DNA from: Microbacterium sp. 1.5R
Lineage (GTDB): Bacteria; Actinomycetota; Actinomycetes; Actinomycetales; Microbacteriaceae
Assembly: GCF_001889265.1 (NCBI RefSeq)
Contig: NZ_CP018151.1
Coordinates: 2,976,001 to 3,040,000, forward strand
Direction of reading: 5' to 3'
Length of the DNA: 64,000 bases
Below are positions 25,498 to 33,902 of this stretch, one piece after another. How positions within the stretch are numbered: the stretch's first letter is position 1; each line of letters begins with the position of its first letter. A program made the position numbers and the translations under genes. The notes below the pieces were generated by a model. That model was not told where the DNA came from, searched no databases, and saw nothing but the letters and a program-made list of their open reading frames with translations.

Positions 25498-25526
25498 TCA
25501 GTACTATACATAAAGTATAGTACTGA
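25498..25526. promoter_or_regulatory. Perfect TetR operator O3 between SDR and MFS genes
   Basis: TCAGTACTATAC and GTATAGTACTGA are perfect 12-bp arms around ATAAA. The core is ACTATAC-N5-GTATAGT, shared with O1 (10376-10394) and O2 (17261-17279). TATAGT occurs on both strands and could serve as -10 for both divergent genes. Confidence 0.75.
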
Positions 25527-25603
25527 GACCGCGATCGTTCGCTCAAGCAACTGGCGACCGGCGCACCGCACTCCCGAGTACAACGTCGTAGCCAAGGAGA
25601 AGT

Positions 25604-26851
25604 ATGAGCGCTGTCATCACCCCCTCGCTGAAGTCTCACCGCCAGGTGGGGATGGTACGGATCGGCCTCGGTCTGCTCCTCGGGACCATCGCCTACACCG
25701 CACCCATCAGCGCCGGAATATCCGTCCTGTTGCCCGCCCGCATCGCGCAGATGTTCCCGGACGATAAAGTCCAGATGCTCGCACTGCTGACGATCATCGC
25801 TTCCATCGTCTCGCTGGTCACCGTGGTCGCATTCGGAACGTTCTCCGACCTCACCCGCTCCCGGTTCGGCTCCCGCACCCCGTGGATCGTCGGAGGGGCC
25901 CTCGCGTCGGCGATCTTCGTGATCCCGGTCGCGCTCGTCGACGGCTACGCTGCCATGACATTCTGGTGGTGCCTCGTCGTCGCAGGCGTGAGTGCGACAG
26001 CTGCTGCTGTGGCCACGATTCTCCCTGAGCGCGTCCCGGTGTCGAAGCGGGCAACGCTCTCAGCCGTGGTCGGCGTCGCCGTCCTCGTCGGGACCGCCCT
26101 GGGCACGATAGTCGGGTCGCTGTTCGTCACCGACATGCAGGCGGGCTTCATCATCATCTGCGCCTCCGGACTCGTCATGGCCCTCGCATCGGCCGTCGTC
26201 GCGCCCGATACTCCCAACACCGGAGCCACCCGAGCTCGACCCCGCGTGCGAGTGATCCTGTCCACGATCCGCTTTCCCCGTCGCGCGCCCGACTTCTACT
26301 GGGCTCTCTGGGGCCGCCTCGCGCTCGTGATCGGCTACTTCATGGTGAACGGCTTCCAGTTCTACATCTTCACCGACTACCTGCACGTCAGCGAAGAAGC
26401 GGCAGCAGCTGCGCTCGGGCTGAACTCGATCATCTTCCTCGCCACCGCCCTCGTCGGTGCAGCAGTCACAGGCCCGGTCTCCGACCACTTCGGTCGGCGC
26501 AAGGCATTCGTGATCCTCGCCTCGGTGCTCGCCATCATCGCCGTAGCGATCCCCGCGATCATCCCCACGCAAGCCGGCATGATCGGGTTCGCGATCGTGG
26601 GCGGACTCGCGTTCGGCTCCTACTACGCCGTCGACGCAGCTCTCACATCCGAAGTGCTGCCAGACGTCGACACCCAGGGCCGAGACCTCGCGCTCCTGAA
26701 CACTGCCAACACTGGCGGTCAAGCCATCGCCCCTGCCGCCAGCGCAGCACTCGTCGCCATCGGCATCGGATTCTTCCCCGTCTTCATCGGAGCCATCGTC
26801 TTCATGGGGATCGCCATCGCCTGCGTACCCCCGATCAAGTCGGTCCGATAG
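25604..26851 (+). CDS. MFS transporter
   Basis: 415 aa with AAGGAGAAGT before the ATG. Twelve hydrophobic segments; the TM2-TM3 loop reads GTFSDLTRSRFGSRTPWIVG, a pattern of GPH/sugar-cation-like or MFS_1 carriers, and the second half has TGPVSDHFGRRKAF as motif A. It should import or export the compound handled by the 17-25 kb genes. Operator O3 lies ~80 bp upstream, shared with the divergent SDR. Confidence 0.85.
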   Translation: MSAVITPSLKSHRQVGMVRIGLGLLLGTIAYTAPISAGISVLLPARIAQMFPDDKVQMLALLTIIASIVSLVTVVAFGTFSDLTRSRFGSRTPWIVGGALASAIFVIPVALVDGYAAMTFWWCLVVAGVSATAAAVATILPERVPVSKRATLSAVVGVAVLVGTALGTIVGSLFVTDMQAGFIIICASGLVMALASAVVAPDTPNTGATRARPRVRVILSTIRFPRRAPDFYWALWGRLALVIGYFMVNGFQFYIFTDYLHVSEEAAAAALGLNSIIFLATALVGAAVTGPVSDHFGRRKAFVILASVLAIIAVAIPAIIPTQAGMIGFAIVGGLAFGSYYAVDAALTSEVLPDVDTQGRDLALLNTANTGGQAIAPAASAALVAIGIGFFPVFIGAIVFMGIAIACVPPIKSVR

Positions 26852-26888
26852 CAGTCAGGGCCAAGAACCGGGACGAGATCGCGCGGCT

Positions 26889-28028
26889 TCAGCGCGGGTG
26901 ACCGGCGATGCGGGTGCCGACGAGCGTCAAGAGCTCCCGCGAGAGGGCCGAAGCAGAGCGGGTGTCGGCATCCGACATCGCGACCAGCGCGTGGACCTCA
27001 CGAATGCCCAGGCGCTCGATTTCCTCGTCAGAGAGCTCGCTGCGACCTACTACCGCGATCACCGGGCGGCCATGTGCGCGGCGGGCGACAGCAGCGATCA
27101 GTTTCCCTTGGCCGGTCTGCGCGTCGAGGGAGCCCTCGCCCGTGACGATGACGTCGTTCTCTCTGACCAAGGCGTCGTAGTCGAGAAGGTCGAGGAAGAG
27201 ATCTGCGCCCGAAACGAGCTCGCCGCCCAGAAGAGCGAGTGCGAACGCGATGCCTCCCGCACTGCCGGCACCGTCAGCGCCTGCGAGGTCCGCAGCATCA
27301 GGGCGGCCTGCCGCGCTCAGCAAGCCGACCAGGTGTGAGAGGTTGCGCTCGAGCATATCCACCTCAGCTTCGTCGGCACCCTTCTGCGGCGCGAAGACGG
27401 CCGCAGCTCCGACCGGCCCGAGAAGCGGATTGCGGACGTCGCAGGCTGCGACCAGTTCGACGTTGTGCAACGGGATGAGTCCGGTGACATCGAGGTGATC
27501 CACATCCCCGAGATTTCCGCCAGTGGGGGCGACCGGGACCCCGTCGCGGGTAAGGAACCGCACCCCGAGAGCCGACAGCATGCCCGCTCCGCCGTCTGTG
27601 GTGGCGCTGCCGCCAAGGGCGATGATGATGCGTGTCGCCCCCACGTCCAGCGCACTACGGATGGCGTCACCAACCCCACGGCTCGTGGTCCCGATCGCGT
27701 CTCGTCGGTCACCGAGCATCGCGAGCCCGCTCACCGCGGCCACCTCGACCACGGCCGTGGAGCCGTCGAACGCAATGACAGCGGCAACCTGCTGCCCATC
27801 AGGCCCGGTGACTTCGACCGGGATCGCGGTGAAGCCCGCGCGGATCGCGGCCGAGACGCTGCCGTCGCCTCCATCGGCGAGCGGCAGCGTCTGAACCCGC
27901 GGGGCGTCTGGAGCGCCGGATCCGCCAGGGGCGATGGCGATTCCCTCCGCGATCGCATCCGCGACCTCGGCCGCGGTGAGACAGCCCTTGAACTTATCCG
28001 GTGCGACGAGGACGCGCACCTGGTTCAC
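26889..28028 (-). CDS. glxK: Glycerate kinase (type II, GlxK/GarK family)
   Basis: 379 aa, normal length. It phosphorylates D-glycerate, usually to 2-phosphoglycerate in this family. Motifs are VLVAPDKFKGCLTAAEVADA, LPLADGGDGS, IIIALGGSATTDGGAGMLSA and DVIVTGEGSLDAQTGQGK. Its start overlaps the stop of the dehydrogenase gene by 4 bp, so the two are translationally coupled. The preceding enzyme can make glycerate from tartrate, which fits directly. The symbol follows the family and does not claim a glyoxylate pathway. Confidence 0.92.
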   Translation of the reverse strand: MNQVRVLVAPDKFKGCLTAAEVADAIAEGIAIAPGGSGAPDAPRVQTLPLADGGDGSVSAAIRAGFTAIPVEVTGPDGQQVAAVIAFDGSTAVVEVAAVSGLAMLGDRRDAIGTTSRGVGDAIRSALDVGATRIIIALGGSATTDGGAGMLSALGVRFLTRDGVPVAPTGGNLGDVDHLDVTGLIPLHNVELVAACDVRNPLLGPVGAAAVFAPQKGADEAEVDMLERNLSHLVGLLSAAGRPDAADLAGADGAGSAGGIAFALALLGGELVSGADLFLDLLDYDALVRENDVIVTGEGSLDAQTGQGKLIAAVARRAHGRPVIAVVGRSELSDEEIERLGIREVHALVAMSDADTRSASALSRELLTLVGTRIAGHPR

Positions 28029-29119
28029 CGGACGAGCGCCGGCCGGAGCGCCTCGACGATCGCATCGGTGATCTCATCGGTCGTCGCGGTCCCGCCGATG
28101 TCCCGCGTCAGGTGACCCGCGCCGGTCGTCGCCTCGATTGCGGACTCGACCTGTCGGGCCTGCTCATGAAGCCCGAAGTGATCGAGCATGAGCGCCGCAC
28201 TGGCGATGGCACCGATCGGGTTCGAGATGCCGAGTCCGGCGATGTCGGGGGCGGAACCGTGCACGGGCTCGAACATGCTCGGGAATCGGCGCTCAGGGTT
28301 GAGATTCGCGCTGGCTGCCAGCCCCAGGCTTCCCGCCAGCGCGGAGCCCAGGTCGGAGAGGATGTCGGCGTTCAGATTCGAGGCAACGACGACCGACAGA
28401 TCTTCGGGGCGGAGGACGAACTTGGCGCTCATGGCATCCACGAGCACGCTCTCGGTCTCGACGTCCGGGTAGTCCACCGCGACGCGCTTGAACACGTCGT
28501 CCCACAGGACCATTCCGAACTGTTGTGCGTTCGACTTGGTGACGCTGGACACCTTCTTGACCGCGCGCGTACGCGCCAGATCGAAGGCGAAGCGCATGAT
28601 CCGCTCGCAACCCTTCTCGGTGAAGAGGGCCGTCTGGAGCGCGACCTCGTTGCCGGGCCCGCGTCCGCTCAGGTTGCGCCCGCCGAGCCCCGCGTACTCG
28701 CCTTCGCTGTTCTCACGGACAACGACCCAATCAAGGTCGGTCGTATCGGCCTTGCGGAGCGGACTCGTGACGCCGGGAAGGAACTTCACGGGGCGGACGT
28801 TCGCCCACTGGTCGAAGTTCTGGGTGATGTTCAGGCGCAGCCCCCACAGGCTGATGTGGTCCGGCACGTTCTCCCAGCCCACGGCGCCGAAGTAGATGGC
28901 GTCGAAGTCCTTGAGCTGGTCCAGACCATCGTCGGCCATCATCTTGCCGGTCTCGGCATAGTAGGCGCTTCCCCAGGGGAATTCGGTCCATTCGAACGTG
29001 AAGGCGCCGTCGGATGCGGCGGCGAGCGTGTCGAGCACTCGGCGCCCGGCGGCCACGACATCCTTGCCGACGCCGTCGGCGGGGATGGACGCGATTCTGA
29101 AGGTCTTCTCGGCAGCCAT
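28025..29119 (-). CDS. Tartrate dehydrogenase/decarboxylase or D-malate dehydrogenase
   Basis: 364 aa from ATG at 29119 with GAGGAGAAGCC before it; the frame extends to 29158 without support. It belongs to the isocitrate/isopropylmalate dehydrogenase fold, TtuC/DmlA branch: IPADGVGKDVVAAGRRVLD, the ENSEGEYAGLGGR substrate loop, VTKSNAQQFG with the catalytic Lys, DAMSAKFVLRPEDLSVVVAS and EPVHGSAPDIAG. These enzymes oxidise or decarboxylate tartrate and D-malate with NAD and Mn2+. The coupled glycerate kinase favours the tartrate-to-glycerate reaction. A LysR box lies ~110 bp upstream. Confidence 0.88.
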   Translation of the reverse strand: MAAEKTFRIASIPADGVGKDVVAAGRRVLDTLAAASDGAFTFEWTEFPWGSAYYAETGKMMADDGLDQLKDFDAIYFGAVGWENVPDHISLWGLRLNITQNFDQWANVRPVKFLPGVTSPLRKADTTDLDWVVVRENSEGEYAGLGGRNLSGRGPGNEVALQTALFTEKGCERIMRFAFDLARTRAVKKVSSVTKSNAQQFGMVLWDDVFKRVAVDYPDVETESVLVDAMSAKFVLRPEDLSVVVASNLNADILSDLGSALAGSLGLAASANLNPERRFPSMFEPVHGSAPDIAGLGISNPIGAIASAALMLDHFGLHEQARQVESAIEATTGAGHLTRDIGGTATTDEITDAIVEALRPALVR

Positions 29120-29227
29120 GGCTTCTCCTCGGTGAGAGTTCGGGACCGCGTCCTGCATCGCGCGGCCTCTTCATCCATTAGGGCGCACGGGCACTGATTA
29201 GTCCAAGACCGGGACTCTATTGCCCGG

Positions 29228-29242
29228 ATAGGTTCAGCCTAT
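29228..29242. promoter_or_regulatory. LysR box upstream of the tartrate dehydrogenase operon
   Basis: ATAGG-TTCAG-CCTAT, an inverted repeat with the T-N11-A pattern. It overlaps the lysR stop codon and lies ~110 bp before the dehydrogenase start. The arms equal those at 30185-30199. Confidence 0.6.
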
Positions 29243-30135
29243 GAGTCGCGGGCAGCAACATACTCCTGCGCGATCTCGAGGAATGCCGCGGCGGCTGGCG
29301 TCGGCGGCTCGGACCGCGCGACGGCGGCCACGTGCAACATCGAGACCGGCTCGATCGTGAGCGTGCGAAGCCCCGACAGTGCGGCCGAGCTCGCCCACGA
29401 CGACGGCATGACGGCATGGCCAACGCCGCTGAGAACGAGTGGCAGGATCGATGTTCGATGTGCGACCTCGACGACCACAGCGACATCGACCCCCATAGCG
29501 AGGGTGTCATCCACCATCGACCGCATCAGCGAGCCACGGGGCGAGGCGATCAGGCGTGAGCCGTCCAACTCGGATGCGTCGACCGTCTGCCCTTCGGAGA
29601 AGTGATCGTCGGCGGGATTGACGATGAGAATGAGAGGCTGTTGCTCCAGCGGGATGGAGATGAGTCCCGGTGTCAGGGTTGGCGTGGACGTACCGACAAG
29701 CCCGATCTCGGCCGTGCCGCTGCGGACGGCGTCGATCACCTCCTCGGCGGCGAACGCGCCGTCTACATGAACCGTGAGCTCGGGATAGCGGCTACAGAAC
29801 GCGGCGACCATGGACGTGAGCGGTTCTATCCCCGGGGACGGCATCGAACTGATGTCGACGTGACCGCTGCGTAGTCCTCGCACGGCACTCATGGCCGCGC
29901 CTGCGCTGTCCAACTCGCGGATGACCCGGCGCGCCGGTCCCACGAGTTTCTCGCCGGCCGGGCTCAGACGGGTCCTGCGACCCGACCGGTGGAACAACGT
30001 GACACCAAGCTCGCGCTCAAGCGCAGCAATCGACTGGGACAGAGACGGCTGCGCCACATGGACATGCTCGGCCGCCTTGCCGAACCCGCCGTGATCAACG
30101 ATGGCGAGGAAGTATCCGAGCTGTCGCGCGTCCAT
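29239..30135 (-). CDS. LysR-family regulator of the tartrate module
   Basis: 298 aa with AAGGAAGGCGACT before the ATG. The N-terminus is the LysR helix-turn-helix (DARQLGYFLAIVDHGGFG, AAEHVHVAQPSLSQSIAALE, RELGVTLFHR). Residues ~90-295 form the two-lobed effector domain. It is flanked by a transporter gene on one side and the tartrate dehydrogenase-glycerate kinase operon on the other. The same ATAGG-N5-CCTAT box occurs on both sides, so it most likely activates all three units in response to the dicarboxylate. Confidence 0.9.
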   Translation of the reverse strand: MDARQLGYFLAIVDHGGFGKAAEHVHVAQPSLSQSIAALERELGVTLFHRSGRRTRLSPAGEKLVGPARRVIRELDSAGAAMSAVRGLRSGHVDISSMPSPGIEPLTSMVAAFCSRYPELTVHVDGAFAAEEVIDAVRSGTAEIGLVGTSTPTLTPGLISIPLEQQPLILIVNPADDHFSEGQTVDASELDGSRLIASPRGSLMRSMVDDTLAMGVDVAVVVEVAHRTSILPLVLSGVGHAVMPSSWASSAALSGLRTLTIEPVSMLHVAAVARSEPPTPAAAAFLEIAQEYVAARDS

Positions 30136-30184
30136 AGTCGCCTTCCTTCACCTGGCAGACGACACTCGATGGTGGCAGCTATTC

Positions 30185-30199
30185 ATAGGCGAAACCTAT
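30185..30199. promoter_or_regulatory. LysR box between lysR and the DASS transporter
   Basis: ATAGG-CGAAA-CCTAT with the T-N11-A pattern in the 145-bp divergent region. The arms are identical to those at 29228-29242. Confidence 0.6.
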
Positions 30200-30280
30200 C
30201 AGGGCCAACGCATCTGCGTCTTGGACGTAGCCTTCGAGCGTGGGCAGAGTGGGCACGGACAACGACCGAAGGAGCTCGTT

Positions 30281-31912
30281 ATGACATCCGTCAAAGATCC
30301 CGCAACTTCCCCGCGACCCGATCATTCACGCCCCCGCACTGATGTCAACAAGGTGCTGATGTCGGGCAAGACCTACCGCAGCCTGGGCCAGCAGACTCTC
30401 ACTCCCGGCGAGCTGCGCTTCGAGCGAGGGCGACAGACGCTTGGCCTCTTCCTCGCGCCGGCGGTCGCCATCGTGATGTGGTTCGTTCCGCTCGGGATCG
30501 ACCGCACACAGCAGGAGCTCGCCGCCGTGCTGCTGGCTGTGATCGTGCTGTGGCTGTGCGAGTCCGTACCGATTCCGGTCGCCGGACTGATGGGCATCGC
30601 CGGCATCGCGCTGACAGGCGTGGCTCCCGCCTCCGAGGTACTGGCGCCGCTGGGCTCGACGACGGTCCTCACTTTCATCGGTGCGTTCATCCTTGCCCAG
30701 GCAATGCTGAAGCACGGCGTCGCACGACGGCTCGCCTTCTTCGTCCTCTCGCTCCCCGGGGTGGGTAAATCGACGACCCGCATCATCATCGCCTTCGGTG
30801 TCATCACCTGCATCCTGTCAGCGTTCGTGTCGAACACTGCGACTGTCGCGATGCTGATGCCGACAGCACTCGGCATCCTCGCCGTGATCTCCGGGCTGAT
30901 GCAGGAACGGGGGATCGTGAAATCCGACTTCGACCCCCTTCGACTACGCGTGGGAGCCGCGCTCATGCTCATGCTCGCCTATTCAGCGAGTGTCGGCGGG
31001 CTCATGACGCCGATCGGCGCACCGCCGAACCTCATCGGACGAGGCCTGATCGAGGAACTCACGGGCACCACCATCACCTTCGCGCAGTGGGCCATGGCCG
31101 CCGTGCCGATCACCTTCGGCATGTTCGTCGTGCTCGTCGTCGTCCTCCTCCTCCTGAATCGTCCCGAAGTGCGACGTATCGAAGGTGTCGAGGACTACGT
31201 CAAGCAGCAGCGTCTCGAACACGGACCCATCAGCCGCGCCGAATGGAACACCATCATCGCGTTCGCCCTGACGGTGATCCTGTGGTTCCTCCCCTCCCTG
31301 GTCGGGCTCTTCGCCGGCACCGAGTCGGAGGTCTACCTGTTCCTCGACGAGCGTTTGAACGAGGGCATCGTTGCGGTCGTCGGTGCAGCACTCCTGTTCG
31401 TGCTGCCGACGAACTGGCGTAAACGGAAGGCGACTCTGACCTGGTCAGACGCGGCCAGAATCGACTGGGGAACCATCCTCCTCTTCGGCACCGGAATCAT
31501 CTTCGGTGCGATGCTCAGCGCCAGCGGACTTGCCGAAACCATCGGCGAAGGGCTGTTCAACACCTTCGGGGTCACGAGCGCACTCGCGCTGACAGCACTC
31601 GCTGTGGGCCTGGCGATCCTGATCTCGGAGACAACCAGCAATACGGCATCTGCTGCGGTCGTCGTGCCCATCGTCGTTCCACTCGCTGCTGCCGCAGGCG
31701 TTGATCCCGTTGTCCCTGCGCTCGCGGCGACATTCGCGGCCTCGTTCGGATTCATGCTCCCGGTCTCCACTCCGCAGAACGCAATCGTCTACGGCTCAGG
31801 TTGCGTCCCCATCACCAGGATGCTGCGCAGCGGCATCTCGTTCGACATCCTCGGAGGTCTGCTGATCGTCCTCCTGCTGCCGCTCACTGCCGCATGGGCA
31901 GGCATCGGATGA
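30281..31912 (+). CDS. DASS/SLC13-family anion transporter, probably for tartrate or malate
   Basis: 543 aa from ATG at 30281, chosen because GAAGGAGCTCGTT precedes it; the frame opens at 30101 without support. About 11-12 membrane segments. Family signatures are FVSNTATVAMLMPTALGI with the SNT substrate/sodium motif, GGLMTPIGAPPNLIGRG, and the second SNT copy in ISETTSNTASAAVVVPIVVP. These secondary carriers take up di- and tricarboxylates with sodium or by exchange. It is divergent from lysR and shares its box. Tartrate or malate is inferred from the neighbours. Confidence 0.9.
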   Translation: MTSVKDPATSPRPDHSRPRTDVNKVLMSGKTYRSLGQQTLTPGELRFERGRQTLGLFLAPAVAIVMWFVPLGIDRTQQELAAVLLAVIVLWLCESVPIPVAGLMGIAGIALTGVAPASEVLAPLGSTTVLTFIGAFILAQAMLKHGVARRLAFFVLSLPGVGKSTTRIIIAFGVITCILSAFVSNTATVAMLMPTALGILAVISGLMQERGIVKSDFDPLRLRVGAALMLMLAYSASVGGLMTPIGAPPNLIGRGLIEELTGTTITFAQWAMAAVPITFGMFVVLVVVLLLLNRPEVRRIEGVEDYVKQQRLEHGPISRAEWNTIIAFALTVILWFLPSLVGLFAGTESEVYLFLDERLNEGIVAVVGAALLFVLPTNWRKRKATLTWSDAARIDWGTILLFGTGIIFGAMLSASGLAETIGEGLFNTFGVTSALALTALAVGLAILISETTSNTASAAVVVPIVVPLAAAAGVDPVVPALAATFAASFGFMLPVSTPQNAIVYGSGCVPITRMLRSGISFDILGGLLIVLLLPLTAAWAGIG

Positions 31913-32028
31913 CGACGTCGAGTGCGTTCGGAGTCTGCTTCATCGACGGCGCGCCTGCCCGCGATCAGATGGTGAGCGCGGTGATCGCCGGGGCAAGCTG
32001 CACCGAGCGTCACGCGAGGGCGCAGCAA

Positions 32029-32066
32029 GCGGGTCCGCATGGCGAGAGACCGCCATACGGACCCGC
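32029..32066. terminator. Bidirectional terminator between the DASS and hexulose-phosphate synthase genes
   Basis: A 9-bp stem GCGGGTCCG/CGGACCCGC continues, after one mismatched pair, into ATGGCG/CGCCAT with a 6-nt loop. It lies between convergent genes. Confidence 0.7.
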
Positions 32067-32095
32067 GGAGAGACCCTCAGTTCAGCTGTAGCGCG

Positions 32096-32668
32096 TCAGA
32101 TGATCGCGGCGCGAAGCTCCGCGGCAGCGGCACCCACGTCGGGTGCACTGTAGATCGCGCTACCCGCAACGGCGATCTGAGCGCCGGGCTTCTGCACGGC
32201 CCCGATGCTCGCCGCGTTGACGCCGCCGGCGACGGAGAAGGGCACACCAGAGGCTTCGCCATCGCGCAGAAGCGTGTCGAAGGTGAAGCCGTCCTCGGCC
32301 TGCTCGTCGAGACCGGCGTGCATCTCGACGAATTCTGCACCCAGCTCGACGACCTCCTTCGCCCGTGCGGGCTTGTCCTTGACCCCGATGAGGTCGACGA
32401 CGATTCCCTTGCCGTGCGCCTTCGCTGCCTTGACAGCTCCCGCGATGGTGCTGTCACCCGCGGTCCCGAGAACGGGCACGAGATCTGCACCGGCCGCGAA
32501 GGCGATGTCGGCCTCGAGCTCGCCGGCATCCATCGTCTTCAGGTCGGCGAAGACGATCTTGTCCGGGTGGGCGTCCTTGATCGCGGTCACCGCACTGAGA
32601 CCTGAAGAAGACCGGTTGCCGATCTCGAGGCGAACTGGCTTCGCTCGCCCGCTGACTCCGGACCACAC
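32096..32668 (-). pseudogene. hxlA: 3-Hexulose-6-phosphate synthase, N-terminally truncated
   Basis: The frame encodes the orotidine-decarboxylase-fold HPS of the ribulose monophosphate pathway: GLSAVTAIKDAHPDKIVFAD, then LKTMDAGELEADIAF and KGIVVDLIGVKDK, ending AGSAIYSAPDVGAAAAELR. Whole proteins begin about 25-30 residues earlier with a MKLQVALD-type first strand. Here homology starts only at LEIGNRSSSG and is preceded by unrelated codons (GTG at 32668). The first barrel strand with a catalytic Asp should therefore be missing. No hexulose-phosphate isomerase gene is next to it. It is probably non-functional unless an unusual start exists. Confidence 0.65.
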
Positions 32669-32852
32669 CGAGAGCGGGCGGCCCGAAGATCACCCACTCT
32701 CAGCGCAGCGACTCAGCATCAACCCTCGGATGAGCCATCGACCCCTCGGCGGTCACATCCGCCGAGCCGCAGCGGTCTGGCGGGCGCCGCGTGGCGCCGC
32801 CTGAAGTGAATGTACGGCGCGCAACTCCGCTGAGCCAACGAAGTGTTTCTGC

Positions 32853-33806
32853 CTATTCGGTCAAGTTCTCCTGCTGTGCGGGTCTCCACTGCTGGATATG
32901 GATGGTCTCGACCGCGAAGTCCACGAGCGCGCGGGCCCGGTCAGTTAGTCTCATCTGCCGCGGCCAGATGATCACAGCGGCTTCTGCGGAGAGTTCCGGG
33001 TGGATCGGCTTGGCGACGACCCGGCGACCTTCATAACTCACGTCGATGCTGGGTTTCTGGATCAGCAAGCTGTATCCGAACCCTCTGCCGACGAGAGACC
33101 GAACCAGTTCGAAGTTCGGGGTTCGATGTGCGATCTCCGGTTGCACACCTGCTCGAGTCAGCATGTCGAGCGTGTGGTCACCGCTCGGTGGGACGTCGAG
33201 AAGTATCAGTCGGTCTTCGCGAAGATCGTCGAGCGACACCGATTCATTCGCTGCCAGAGGATGCGCCGCCGGCAACAACACGTGAACCGACGTCTCATAG
33301 AGCAGCGCTTCGCTGATGTCTCCGGGCATATTGATGCGGTAAGCGATGATCACGTCCAGCTCGCCCGCTCGCAACCGAGGAAGCAGGTCTTTCATGGTTC
33401 CATCGACGATGCTGAGATCGACCTCCGGATGCCGCTCCGCGAAGCCCTGCATGAGCGATGGCAAGACCGTTGCGGCGAGGGTCGAGTAGCAACCGATCGC
33501 CACCGGTCCGCGCAGAACCCCCTCCCCATCACTGTCGCCGATACTGTGCTGCAGCTCGTTCGCGTCTCGCAGGAGCTCACCCGCTCGCTCGCGAAGGCGG
33601 AGTCCCGCCGGGGTCAGTGTGATCCCCCGTGCGCGATGGCGTACGCAGAGATGCGCATCGAGAGATGCCTCCAGCTCGCCGACGGCCAGCGACACAGCGT
33701 TGGACGTGACGTACATGGCTTCCGCAGCTCGAGCAAACGAGCCGTGATCAGCCGCCGCGCAGAACAACTCGAGTTGACGGAGGGTGATGCGAGTCCCGGC
33801 TCTCAT
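32853..33806 (-). CDS. LysR-family regulator of the P450 operon
   Basis: 317 aa from ATG at 33806 with TTGGAGCTGCGC before it; a TTG at 33836 is less likely. The helix-turn-helix segment is TLRQLELFCAAADHGSFARA then AEAMYVTSNAVSLAVGELEA. The effector domain runs from ~100. It is divergent from the P450 gene, separated by 96 bp, with a clear T-N11-A palindrome between them. The simplest reading is activation of the P450 operon by its substrate. Confidence 0.9.
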   Translation of the reverse strand: MRAGTRITLRQLELFCAAADHGSFARAAEAMYVTSNAVSLAVGELEASLDAHLCVRHRARGITLTPAGLRLRERAGELLRDANELQHSIGDSDGEGVLRGPVAIGCYSTLAATVLPSLMQGFAERHPEVDLSIVDGTMKDLLPRLRAGELDVIIAYRINMPGDISEALLYETSVHVLLPAAHPLAANESVSLDDLREDRLILLDVPPSGDHTLDMLTRAGVQPEIAHRTPNFELVRSLVGRGFGYSLLIQKPSIDVSYEGRRVVAKPIHPELSAEAAVIIWPRQMRLTDRARALVDFAVETIHIQQWRPAQQENLTE

Positions 33807-33838
33807 GCGCAGCTCCAATGCGTTTTGCACGAACAAAT

Positions 33839-33855
33839 GCTCAGTTGCGTTGAGC
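33839..33855. promoter_or_regulatory. LysR box between lysR and the P450 gene
   Basis: GCTCA-N7-TGAGC (17 bp), with T-N11-A spacing, 33 bp before the lysR start and 48 bp before the P450 start. Confidence 0.6.
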
Positions 33856-33902
33856 CTATCCGGGTTCGACAGTAGACGTATCAGCGACGAAGGAGTGCTC
33901 TG

